Below are positions 16,677 through 26,024 of a stretch of 64,000 nt of DNA, one piece after another. Under the pieces are notes generated by a model. The model was given only the letters and a program-made list of their open reading frames with translations. It did no database searches and was not told where the DNA came from. Each line of letters starts with the position of its first letter. The stretch's first letter is position 1. The position numbers and the translations under genes are program-made. Origin of the DNA: Microstegium vimineum. Its lineage: Eukaryota > Streptophyta > Magnoliopsida > Poales > Poaceae. The stretch spans positions 4,158,213 through 4,222,212 of the forward strand of contig CM039126.1 in assembly GCA_022036555.1 (NCBI GenBank), written 5' to 3'.

Positions 16677-16854
16677 TCCCCTCGGCGGATGAGTAGCCCT
16701 CGGGAGATGTCGAGTGTAGTCCCGGGCCTGCACGCCATATCTGGACAAAAAGGTCCATGTAATAGTTAGGGCGTTGTACTGATACAATGCCAAGCCTCCG
16801 AGGGCTTCATGTATATAACGCGTTTTGATCAAGATGCACGCAGTTAATTTCATT

Positions 16855-17553
16855 TTTTCGCGCTTTCCCTGCTTTTCTTTGCCTGAGTTGACGCCTGTGA
16901 GCTAAGTGTTCGAACGCACGCTCTTATCCCTGGAAGGGGGTGGCGAGTTAGGGAGTGTCGTAGCCCTGGGGCGTAGGTGAATCCCTGGCTCGACGGCACC
17001 CTCGACCCTTAGGAGCTCGAGGCGTCTTTACTTAGTTCAGAAGCATACTCGAGGGGAAAGAACAAGAGGGAGAGTCGAGTTTCGAAAAAACGTTCGAGTT
17101 TTTCGAAGACCTAGGAGGGGGGTACCCCCCCCTGTTAGCCCCCGAGGGAGGCTCGACTTTGCTGAGGCAAGGTTGAGGCTACCTTAGTGCTTTGGAGGGT
17201 TTGTCTTGTTATTTCTACTTCTCAGGCTCTGTCTGCTTTTCTTTGCCTGAGTCGACGCTCGTGAACTTAAGTATTTGACGTACGCTCTTATCCCTGGAAG
17301 GGGGGGGGGCGAGTAGGGATAAAACCCTAGCTCTGGGGCGTAGTGGGTCCCTGATCGACGACACCCTCGACCCTTAGGGGGTTCGAGGCGCCTTTACCTA
17401 GTTATGAAGCGTACTCGAGGCGAAGAACGAGAGGGGGTCGAGTTTCGAGAAAAAGCGTACGGGTTTTTCGGGGGCTTAGGAGGGGGGTGCCCTTCTGCTA
17501 GCCCCCGAGGGGAGCTCGATTTTGTTTCCGGGCAAAGTCAAGGTACCTTCGAG
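16855..17553. repeat. Two tandem units of about 350 bp in element 2 (inverted relative to 1831-2530)
   Basis: The same landmarks as in element 1 occur in reverse complement, including GGGCGTAG, CCTAGGAGGGGGG, and CCCGAGGGAGGCTCGACTTTG, with the unit border near 17188. It lies between the integrase end and the antisense gene, as in element 1. Confidence 0.8.
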
Positions 17554-17644
17554 CTACAAACGAACGTGAAAAAAGTGTTTCGAGAACATTTTATTCATTC
17601 AAAAATTTGTACATAAATGCGGAAATGTACAAGGCCCTGGGGCC

Positions 17645-18960
17645 TCAGGGATAGAAGCGACGTAGCTGTTCGATGTTCCACGCGTTGGTGAAGATCTCGC
17701 CCTTCTCGTTCTTCAGTTTGTAAGTGCCGGGCTTCAACACCTTCGCCACGATGATGGGTCCCTCCCAAGGTGGCGTCAGCTTGTGACGCCCTTGTTGCTC
17801 TGGTCGACGGTGCAGAACGAGGTCGCCGACGTTGAGGTCCCTTTTGCGCACGTTCTTGTCGTGTGGTAGCGTCGTAAGCGTCTGCTGGTACTGGGCCGAC
17901 TTGAAGAGGGCCATGTCAACGAGCTTCCTCGAGCTTGGTCGAGGGAGTCCTCTCGGGCTATCGCGTTGGCTTGTTCGCTGTAGGCTTTCAGTCGAGGGGA
18001 CCCGTACTCGAGGTCGGTGGGGAGGACGGCCTCGGACCCATAGACTAAGAAGAACGGGGAGAACCCTATGGCTCGACTCGGTGTCGTTCGGAGACTCCAT
18101 AGCACAGCTGGTAGCTCTTCGACCCTATCTCTTTCCATGTCTGTTCAGCCGATCAAAGCTCCTTGGCTTGAGGCCCTGTAAAATCATACCGTTGGCACGC
18201 TCGACCTGACCGTTAGTTCGAGGGTGGGCAACTGCGGACCAATTCACCCTGATGTGGTGATCGTCACAGAAGTCCAGGAACTTTTGGCCGGTGAACTGCG
18301 TGCCATTGTCGGTGATGATGACGTTGAGGACCCCGAAGCGGTGGATGATGTCGGTGAAGAATAGCACGGCTTGCCGAGACTGGATATTGATGATGGGTCG
18401 AGCCTCGATCCACTTCGAGAATTTGTCGATAGCCACAAGAAGGTGAGTGTGCCCACCCTTGGTTCTTTTCAGGGGGCCGACCATGTCGAGCCCCCATACT
18501 GCGAACGGCCAAGTTATGGGTATCATCTGAAGAGCTTGGGCGGGTAGGTGGGTCTGCCTGCCGTAGAATTGGCATCCCTGGCAGGATCGAACGAGTTTGG
18601 TGGCGTCGTTGACAGCCATCGGCCAGTAGAAGCCCTGTCGAAAGGCACTTCCTACCAGCGTTCTCGGCGCCGCGTGGTGGCCACAAGCCCCGAGTGTAGG
18701 TCCTTCAGCAGTGCCCTCCCCTCCCCGAGGGTGAGGCAGCGTTGGAGTACACCCGACGGGCTGCGTCGATATAGCTCGCGGCTGTCCCCGTACAAGACGT
18801 AGGTTTTGGCACGTCGAGCTACTCGACGGGCTTCCGTGCGGTCTTCCGGGAGTTCGCCTCGCGTCAGGTACTCGAGGTAAGGCGCGCGCCAATCCGTCGG
18901 AGGGGTTGGCGCCACGGTGGCCCGTCGATCTCCATGACCTCTCCCCCGCTCGAGGGGGGA
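17645..18960 (-). pseudogene. Integrase region of element 2 pol, frame-broken
   Basis: Homologous to residues about 150-574 of the element 1 product. The H2C2 zinc region and the core are readable; here the second catalytic position is Asp (VIITDNGTQF), unlike element 1, and D and E of WGLDMVG and GQVERAN are kept. The frame is broken by single-base indels at the G run 18688-18691 (one G fewer than element 1), near 18126 (one extra base), near 17918 and near 17930 (one extra base each). The C-terminus (FTNAWNIEQLRRFYP) and stop match element 1. So the domain is recognisable, but the frame as given cannot be translated through. Confidence 0.88.
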
Positions 18961-19042
18961 TCGGTCGAGGGGGGTGGGTCGACCCCTTGCTCGAGGGCGG
19001 GAGCCCCCGAGCCCAGGTCGACGGATGGTATGTGGAGATCCC

Positions 19043-19919
19043 TCAAGAAGATGTCGGGGGGGGGACCGTGCCTCGAGTAGACGCGATTTTGGCCAGCTCG
19101 TCGGCAGCCTCGTTGTACCGACGGGCTACGTGGTTGAGCTCGAGGCCATAGAACTTGTCCTCGAGCTTTCGAACCTCCTTGCAGTAGGCTTCCATCTTAG
19201 GATCGTGGCAGCTCGAGTCTTTCATCACTTGGTCGATCACCAACTGAGAGTCCCCTCGCACGTCGAGGCGTCGGACCCCGAGCTCGATGGCGATGCGCAG
19301 GCCGTTGACGAGGGCCTCGTACTCGGCGACGTTGTCGGAGGCGGGGAAGTGGAGGCAGATGACATATCGCATATGGACCCCTGAGGGTGATACGAATAGC
19401 AATCCTGCGCCTACTCCTGTCTTCGTCAGTGATCCGTCGAAGTACATGGCCCAGAGCTCGCTCTGAACCTGCGCTGGGGGCAGTTGGGTGTCGGTCCATT
19501 CTACAACGAAATCTGCCAGTACCTGAGACTTGATAGCCTTCTGAGGGCGTAGGAGAGGGTCTCCCCCATGAGCTCGGCGGACCACTTGGCGATCCTTCCC
19601 GATGCTCCCGGTTCTGGATTATCTCTCCGAGGGGGAAATATGAAACCACAGTGACCGGATGGCCCAGGAAGTAGTGTTTGAGCTTACGCCGAGTGAGGAC
19701 GACCGCGTACAGCAGCTTCTGGATATGGGGGTACCTTGTCTTGGTTTCGGAAAGGACCTCGCTCACGAAGTAGACAGGCCTCTGAACAGGCAGGGCGTGT
19801 CCTTCCTCCTCCCTCGCGACCACTATGACCGCGCTGACTACCTGGGTAGTCGCTGCGACATAGAGTAGGAGGGGCTCGGCCGGGCTCGGGGGGACCAAGA
19901 CCGGGGGCAAGGTGAGCAA
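19043..19919 (-). pseudogene. Two RNase H domains of element 2 pol
   Basis: About 19919-19600 encodes the gypsy-type RNase H that follows RT (PLLLYVAATTQVVSAV, YFVSEVL, LKHYFLGHP). About 19585-19043 encodes a second, plant-type RNase H: MYFDGSLTKTGVGAGL gives the first Asp, EYEAL the Glu, RGDSQLV the second Asp, and NEAADELA the last acidic position. Two RNase H domains in this order is a known trait of the Tat lineage. The two parts lie in different frames, with a shift near 19600 at a G/C-rich spot. Confidence 0.85.
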
Positions 19920-20079
19920 GGCCTTGAGGCTCGAGAGTGATTCCTCGGCTTCGGCGGTCCACGCGAAGTGTTCCGTCTTCTTCAGGAGCCGGTAAAGGGG
20001 TAGGGCCTTTTCTCCGAGCCTCGAGATGAAGCGACTGAGGGCGGCGAGGGCACCTAGTAACCCTTTGCACGCTCTTGAG

Positions 20080-20878
20080 GCCTTTGATCGGGCCCATCCT
20101 TGTGATGGCGGTTACCTTCTCGGGATTGGCCTCGATGTCGCGCTGGGAAACTATGTACCCTAAGAGCATGCCTCGAGGGACCCGAAGACACACTTCTCAG
20201 GATTTAGTTTTATGCGGTTAGCCTGAGGCACCCAAACGCAATCTCGAGGTCTCCGACCAGGTTTCCGACGGTTCTGGACTTGACTACGATGTTATCGACG
20301 TAGGCCTCGACGGTCGGCCCTATGTGTTTCCCGAAGACGTGGAGCATGCATCGCTGGTAGGTGGCCCCGGCGTTCCGTAAGCCGAAGGGCATGGTGAGGT
20401 AGCAAAACATGCCGAAGGGAGTGAGGAAGGAGGTCGCGAGCTGATCAGACTCCTTCATCTTTATTTGGTGGTAGCCGGAATACGCATCGAGGAAGCAAAG
20501 GGTTTCACATCCCGAAGTGGAGTCTACTATTTGGTCGATGCGAGGTAAAGGAAAAGGGACTTTAGGACATGCTTTATTTAAACTGGTGTAGTCTACACAC
20601 ATCCTATCTTTCCCATTCTTTTTCTTTACAAGCACGGGGTTAGCTAACCACTCGGGATGATGTACCTCCTTGATGAATCCGGCCTTCAAAAGCTTGTCGA
20701 CCTGCTCCCCGATGACCCTGCGCTTCTCCTCGTCGAAGCGGCACAGGCGTTGCTTCACCGGCTTGGACCCGGCTCGGATGTCCAAGGAGTGCTCGGCGAC
20801 TTCCCTCGGGATGCCCGGCATGTCCGAGGGACTCCATGCAAACACGTCGGCGTTCGCACGGAGAAAGTCGACGAGCAC
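20080..20878 (-). pseudogene. Reverse transcriptase of element 2, catalytic YVDD changed to YVDN
   Basis: Gypsy RT core over 20878-20210: MPGIPREVAEHSLDI, KKKNGKDRMCVDYTSLNKA, DAYSGYHQI, FGLRNAGATYQR, and AYVDNIVVKS. The family motif is YxDD; the second Asp codon is AAC at 20291-20293 (Asn), which should abolish polymerisation. The frame breaks near 20212 and the thumb region continues in another frame (RGMLLGYIVSQRDIEANPEK) to about 20080, where a further shift occurs. RT copies the element RNA into DNA using the tRNA-primed start at the primer-binding site. Confidence 0.9.
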
Positions 20879-20884
20879 AGCTTC

Positions 20885-21840
20885 CTATTTGGGCTCGAGG
20901 GTGGCACTGATCGTCAGCACCTTCCCGTCCGCGAGGCCGGGGTCGAGCGGGACGGTCTTGGTGTCTTCCGCCGGCTTGAAGTTGCCAGCATGACGCTTGG
21001 GGTCGGGGATCTCTCCGGACAAATCGTCTAGGGCCGCGAGGATGGCCGAATCCTCACGGGCCTCGGCTTTTTCCACGCACTCAACGTCGCAGTCGTATGC
21101 GTGCTCATAGGAGGTGTCGACGGTGATGACCCCCGAGGGTCCCGGCATCTTGAGCTTGAGGTAGGTGTAATTCGGGACCGCCATGAACTTGGCGTACCCC
21201 GGCCTACCGATGATGGCGTGATAGGTGCCTCGCCACGCGACCACCTCGAAGGTCAGCTCTTCTTTTCGGAAGTTCGAGGGGACGCCGAAGCAGACCGGCA
21301 GCTTGATACGGCCGATCGGGAGTGCCTTCTTCCCCGGGACGATCCCGTTAAATCCCCCCGCGCTGGTCAGGAGCATGGTTCTCGGGATCCCCAGGAGGTC
21401 GAGGGTCTTGGCGTAGATGATGTTGAGGCTGCTCCCCCGTCCATGAGCACCTTGCTGAGGCGGGTGTTGAGAATGACCGGGTCGACGATGAGCGGGTAAG
21501 CACCTGCGTTGGGGATGTGCTCGGGGTGGTCGTCCTGATCGAAGGTGATCGGCGTGTGGGACCAGTCGAGGTACCGTGGGGCCTGGGCCCGAACGGAAAA
21601 AACTTCTCGACGCTCCCTCTTGCGTTGGCGCGTGGTGAGGCGGGTCGAGGGTCCCCCGTAGATCATGTAGCAATCGTGGATTTCGGGGAAGCCTCCCTTT
21701 TGAACATCGCCCCTGACGTGGACGTCACAGGGCGGGTCTTCCTTGCCGTCGTCTCTCCTGGGACCAGGAGGGACGAAGTGCCTATGAAGCATGCGGCAAT
21801 CCTCGAGGCGGTGGTTGGCCCGCCCCATATGGTAGGGGCA
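20885..21840 (-). pseudogene. Protease and gag-pro linker of element 2, frame-broken at the active site
   Basis: About 21855-21440 encodes a linker with a degenerate zinc-knuckle-like segment (CPYHMGRANHRLEDC) and leads to VLMDGG, the retropepsin-type active site. At this point the G run 21434-21438 is one base short of keeping the frame, and the rest (LNIIYAKTLDLLGIP ... WRGTYHAIIGRPGYAKFM) lies in another frame down to 20885. IIGRPGYAKF matches the usual flap and C-terminal motif of plant gypsy proteases. The protease would cut the polyprotein into its mature parts. Confidence 0.82.
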
Positions 21841-21848
21841 AGGCTCTT

Positions 21849-24143
21849 TCAGCATCTTGTCGAAGACACCCCCATCGGGAGGGGGCCCTCGAGGCTTCCG
21901 CTTGTCTGTTGCAGCGACAAGGTCGTCGGGGTCATCGTCGTGCTCGACGTTGGGCTCGACGTTGCGCCGGCCCAGTTGGTTCTTCTTCTTCTTCTTCTTC
22001 CGGACGCCATTGCCGTCGTCGTTCCTCCTGGGCCCCTTGTTTCTCGTGTGGGCCTATCGTCCGAGCCCCCGGGTTCGTCCGCATTGCCCTCCCCCTTCCC
22101 TGGGGGAATCTGGAAGAATGCGCCAACGGCCTCCTCGCCAGCCGCGTAGTTGGCGATGACGTCCATGAGCTCGTTGGCGGTTTTGGGGATGTTTCGCCCC
22201 AGCTCCCGCACCAACTCTTTGCAGGTTGTCCCGGCGATGAACGTCGTGATGACCTCGTGGTCGGAAATGTGAGTCAGTGCGGTACGCTGCTTCGAGAATC
22301 GACAGGTGAAGGCGCGGAGGGTCTCTCCTGGTTTCTGCTTGCAGCTGCGAAGGTCCCAGGAGTTGCCCGGGCGCTCGTAGGTGCCTTTGAAGTTGCCCTC
22401 GAAGATCCGGACCAGGTCGGACCAGTCCTGGATCAAGTCCGGGGGTAACTCCTCGAGCCACCTTCGAGCGGTGTCGGAGAGGAACAATGGGAGTTGCCGG
22501 ATGATGACGAGGTCATCTTTGGCTCCACCCAGCTGGCATGCCAGCCTGAAGTCGGCAAGCCAGAGCTCTGGCTTGGTTTTGCCGTTGTATTTGATCAAGC
22601 TGGTGGGCGGTCGGAAACGCACGGGCAGGGAAGCCCGCCGGATGGTTCTTCCGAAGACTCGAGGCCCCGGCGGCTCCGGAGACCGACATCGGTCTTCGTC
22701 GCTATCGTAGCGCCCGCCTCGGTGAGCGTTGTAGCCTCGAGCCTCGGCGTCGCCGTATCGGCGTCGATTGTTCACTCGAGGGGGGAGGTCATCGATGAGG
22801 CGTTCCTGAACCGGTCGTGGCTCGACCCTGCCCTGGGGCGCCTTGTTCTGGTGGACAGAGGCCTCCCGATTTTGTCGAGGGGGCGCTGCTTGCCGCTCAG
22901 AGGCAGCCCCTCGACGCCTCGAGGCCGAGCTCTCCGCCTGCTGCATGGCCGCAGTTTGGAGCAGCCCCTGGATTTCTTCCCTGATACGTTGTGCCTGGGG
23001 GGTCGATGGCGCCGGCATGTCGCGGAGCAGCATCGCGGCCGCTACGACATTTTGGCTGGCGCGGTTGAAGACTCGGGGTTCGGCGTTCCCCTCCTCGACA
23101 ATCTGCCGGTGGACTTCCCGGGCCCGCCCGCGAGCCCCTCCACCCTGAGGACGCCCTCGATCCCGCTCGAGGGCGTGTTCGAGCTGCTGAAGACGCAGGC
23201 GCTCCTCCTCGAGCTTGCTAAGAAGCTCTCGGACCTGCGTGATCTGGACATCGGGGGGTGGATCGGCTCTACGGGGACTTAAGGGAATGGCATCTCGAGG
23301 TGGTGAGGCGTTGGCCCCTCCCCCTTCTTCGGTGGCCGCGGTGTCGTCGACGTCGTCCTGGAGGACGGTTTGCTCGTCGAGATGGAAGCACTCCTGAGTG
23401 GAGTCGTAGCTCTCGTCGGGAGAGTCCAAGTCGAAGTCGGCGTGGTAGAAGTGGGGGAAGAGCCTGCCCGTTTCTTCCTCCTCTAGGCGCCGCCGTAACG
23501 TGCCCCACGTACAGGGCAGCTCTGGCTCGCCCGGCGAAGGGGTGGTGATGGGATCGGTCGTCGCCCATGACGGAGTCCATGGAGACTCGTCATATGTATG
23601 TACTCGCTGCCCTGCGAAAGCAGAGTAGAGTCCGGCACTGTTGCGGAGCCCGTACGAGAACGGGTCGCGCGGTGGTGACGGGGTCGTGGGTGTCGGAGAA
23701 GCCACGGGAGCCTCCGGGGACGATGACGTGGAAGAGTCGAAGTCCCACTCGGGGAGACGCCCGCCCTCGGCCCCCAAGCGTAAGTCAAGCGGACCCCTAG
23801 GGGAGGGGGCCGTGTCGCCAGCTGGGACCGAGGGAACGACATCCGGCGCCCCAGAGCTCGCTCGACGGCGAGCGCGTCGAAGCCGCTCGCACCTCCTCCT
23901 GATCGCAGGCCAGAGTCGCAAGCGGAGGGACCGTCGTCTGATCCTGGCTGGCTCCGGCGAAGCAGAACTGCTAACGTCTAGGCCACGGGCGGAGGGGAAG
24001 ACTATGAAGTCGCCCTGGTCCGTGGAAACGAACCCTAGACTGCCGAACCAGATGACGGTGTTGAACGGGAACGGTGGGATGGTGGGATCCATCTGAGAGA
24101 GTAGTTCGGAGTCGATCGACACGCGAATCCCCCTACCTGGCAT
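21849..24143 (-). CDS. Gag protein of element 2
   Basis: Long open frame; I take ATG at 24143 (MPGRGIRVSIDSELL), which lies seven bases inside the LTR border, though the frame stays open into the LTR. The N-terminal third is acidic and Pro/Ser-rich without a recognisable fold. Around residues 290-330 is a short coiled coil (LLSKLEEERLRLQQLEHAL). A retrotransposon gag domain follows at about 490-650 (WLADFRLACQLGGAKDDL, LSDTARRWLEELPP, CRFSKQRTALTHISDHEV, NIPKTANELMDVIANYAAGEEA). The last 60 residues are low complexity and probably out of frame, because the linker continues at 21855 in another frame. Gag forms the particle that packages the element RNA. Confidence 0.85.
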   Translation of the reverse strand: MPGRGIRVSIDSELLSQMDPTIPPFPFNTVIWFGSLGFVSTDQGDFIVFPSARGLDVSSSASPEPARIRRRSLRLRLWPAIRRRCERLRRARRRASSGAPDVVPSVPAGDTAPSPRGPLDLRLGAEGGRLPEWDFDSSTSSSPEAPVASPTPTTPSPPRDPFSYGLRNSAGLYSAFAGQRVHTYDESPWTPSWATTDPITTPSPGEPELPCTWGTLRRRLEEEETGRLFPHFYHADFDLDSPDESYDSTQECFHLDEQTVLQDDVDDTAATEEGGGANASPPRDAIPLSPRRADPPPDVQITQVRELLSKLEEERLRLQQLEHALERDRGRPQGGGARGRAREVHRQIVEEGNAEPRVFNRASQNVVAAAMLLRDMPAPSTPQAQRIREEIQGLLQTAAMQQAESSASRRRGAASERQAAPPRQNREASVHQNKAPQGRVEPRPVQERLIDDLPPRVNNRRRYGDAEARGYNAHRGGRYDSDEDRCRSPEPPGPRVFGRTIRRASLPVRFRPPTSLIKYNGKTKPELWLADFRLACQLGGAKDDLVIIRQLPLFLSDTARRWLEELPPDLIQDWSDLVRIFEGNFKGTYERPGNSWDLRSCKQKPGETLRAFTCRFSKQRTALTHISDHEVITTFIAGTTCKELVRELGRNIPKTANELMDVIANYAAGEEAVGAFFQIPPGKGEGNADEPGGSDDRPTRETRGPGGTTTAMASGRRRRRRTNWAGATSSPTSSTTMTPTTLSLQQTSGSLEGPLPMGVSSTRC

Positions 24144-24149
24144 GCCAAC
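24131..24149 (-). other. Candidate primer-binding site of element 2
   Basis: Directly inside the LTR border (24150) the - strand reads GTTGGCATGCCAGGTAGGGG; a TGG start next to the LTR is expected of a site that pairs with a tRNA CCA end. I cannot assign the tRNA. The ATG chosen for gag lies inside this site. Confidence 0.6.
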
Positions 24150-25344
24150 TGTCGGTGTTATGACCCGGGGGTCAAGACCACCAACGAGTAAATTTGTATA
24201 TCGCATGCTCCCTCTCTCAGACGTGATGCAAGATGGACACAAGATTTATCCTGGATCGGGCAAGAAGGCCCTACGTCCAGCGGGGGGAGGATGACTTGTA
24301 TTATCTCGCACCCAAAGCGTGCTCGTACAGGGGGGTACAAGCAGTGTTACACGGAGTCGGCCACCCGAGGGGTCGATCGAGCGGCGCGGTGTGTGTGCGA
24401 GGCGTGGTCTAGGGTCCCTGAGAACCAAAGTCGGATCAGAGTCCTAGATGAAGTGGGAGCCGACCGAGAGAGACTCCAACCCCCCCATACTCTACCTCGG
24501 CATCCCCTTTTATAGACCAAGGGGAGACCCGAGGGTACAGGGTCCTAACAGTAGGAGTATGGGCGGCGCATCCACGGCACAATGTTGGCGAAGAGACATC
24601 GAACACTGTGTCGGCGTGGTCTTCCCGTCCTTCAGGCGTCCCCGGTCGTGGCATCAGTAGAAGTCGTCGCAGTGCAGTGTCCGCAGGCGGGCGCGAGTCC
24701 CACGGCCGAAGCGGGACAGGGCGGATGGGACGTCTTCCGTACCGGAGTTGTTGAAGAGGAGGGGGTCGAGCCCCCGGTCGAGGGGGGAGGTCGAGCCCTG
24801 TATGACTCCGTCGCGTTCCCGAAGTCGTCGTCGAGGGTCGCACTGTTCACTTTCCGAGGGGTACTGTTGAAGTCCGTACTCGCGTAGTGGCAGCAGTGGC
24901 GGCACAGTTGACGGGAGTCGGGGACCTGTCGGGGAGTTGGCGGATTTGACAATGGACGCAGGCGCCCATGTCGTCAGGTGGGTTTACTTTTACCCATGCC
25001 GGAGTGGTTGGGTTAATCGAGCCCTCGTCTGCCGACGGCGCTTGGAAGGTCGAGGCGTCGACGGGGTTGGGGAGGTCGAAGTCGAGGTGGTGCTGGGGGG
25101 TCGTTCGTCCGACCCCTCGTCCGTCGTCGAGGTGGAGCCGGGGGGTCGTTCGTTCGACCCCTCGTCCGTCGTCGAGGTAGAGGTTGGGGTTGTGACTTGT
25201 TGCTGCAGTTGGTGTAGATGGGACCCTCGATTGATGGGTCGCGTCTCACCGAGCAGTGGGCTGATCCTTGCCTTAAAAATGGTTGCCATGTTTAGCGTTA
25301 ATTTATCGAAGGGTTTAGGGTACCCCTTACCTTCGTACCCGACA
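24150..25344 (-). repeat. 5' LTR of element 2 (1195 bp)
   Basis: Same ends as the element 1 LTR in reverse complement: TGTCGGGTACGAAGG at 25344 and ACACCGACA at 24150. The U3 tandem repeat has two units (about 25090-25185). The TATA box is at 24507-24514 (reads TATAAAAG on the - strand). Confidence 0.93.
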
Positions 25345-26023
25345 TCAAGCTTGGCCCGGGTCTGGTGGTCAATCTCCGAGGACTTGAGATTGCTGAATAG
25401 CTCGTCCACGGTCAGGGCGTCATAGCCCGGTGACTCCTGGATGGCAGCCACCTTCATCTACCACAACTTTCGATCAAGAGCATGCAAAAACTTGATAACC
25501 ATCTCATGATCATCATAAGGCAAGTTGACTCGATTATCACGCATCTTGTTGACGATAGATTGGAAGCGGGTGAACATCCCGTCAACAGATTCGCCGGCCA
25601 ACTGAACGAAGTTCTCGTACTCCCTACGGTACGTGTTGAAGAGTCTGGACTTGATCTAAGGGTTGCCCTCATGATATCGCGCAAGTGTTTGCCAGATCTC
25701 TCGTGCCGTAGTGAGACTCGAAACCCGCTCAAACTCAGGAAGAGACAAACTCGAGAAGAGGATGCTACGGGCTCTTGCATTTGAAGCATGTTGCGTAACT
25801 TGGAGTTCAGTGATCCGAGCGCCAAGAACCACGTAGTCCTCATTCTCACAAATCTCCCAAATCTTCGAATCAAGCCCTTTAAGGTAAGCGGACATGCGCA
25901 CCTTCCAATAGGCGAAATTCGTTCCATCGAAGAACGGAGGTTTGCCAGCACCTCGCTCCATGTCGCCTTCGCGGACCAAGAACCGTGTAAGGTGGAATGA
26001 TCCTCAACCGGCTTTGATACCAA
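25345..26023 (-). pseudogene. Copia gag gene, cut by insertion of element 2
   Basis: The - strand frame from about 25979 reads FDGTNFAYWKVRMSAYLKG, the usual start of plant Copia gag (DUF4219/UBN2 type), then TAREIWQTLARYHEG. After a frame change near 25660 it continues with YRREYENFVQLAGESVDGMF-like and KMRDNRVNLPYDDHEM-like sequence and ends with ESPGYDALTVDELFSNLKSS, DHQTRAKLDV at the LTR of element 2. The remaining gag and pol should lie beyond element 2, to the left, outside what can be seen. Gag would package Copia RNA; this copy is interrupted. Confidence 0.85.
26011..26023 (-). other. Copia primer-binding site (initiator tRNA-Met type)
   Basis: The - strand reads TTGGTATCAAAGC, close to the common Copia site TGGTATCAGAGC that pairs with initiator tRNA-Met. 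It lies between the LTR end (TTCA at 26025-26028) and gag. Confidence 0.8.
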
Positions 26024-26024
26024 T

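Larger units (their letters stand above)
15561..25344 (-). mobile_element. Ty3/gypsy retrotransposon, Tat lineage, element 2 (3' half lost in artefact)
   Basis: Read on the - strand: 5' LTR (25344-24150), candidate primer-binding site, gag, protease, RT, two RNase H domains, integrase, two-unit tandem repeat, then the antisense gene on the + strand, cut at 15560 by the artefact. Integrase and RNase H protein segments match element 1 almost residue for residue, so the two are close relatives in opposite orientation. The 3' half of the antisense region and the 3' LTR should lie at 10141-15560. The base after the LTR start is T of TCAAG (25345-25349), the candidate target duplication. It interrupts a Copia gag gene. 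Confidence 0.88.
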
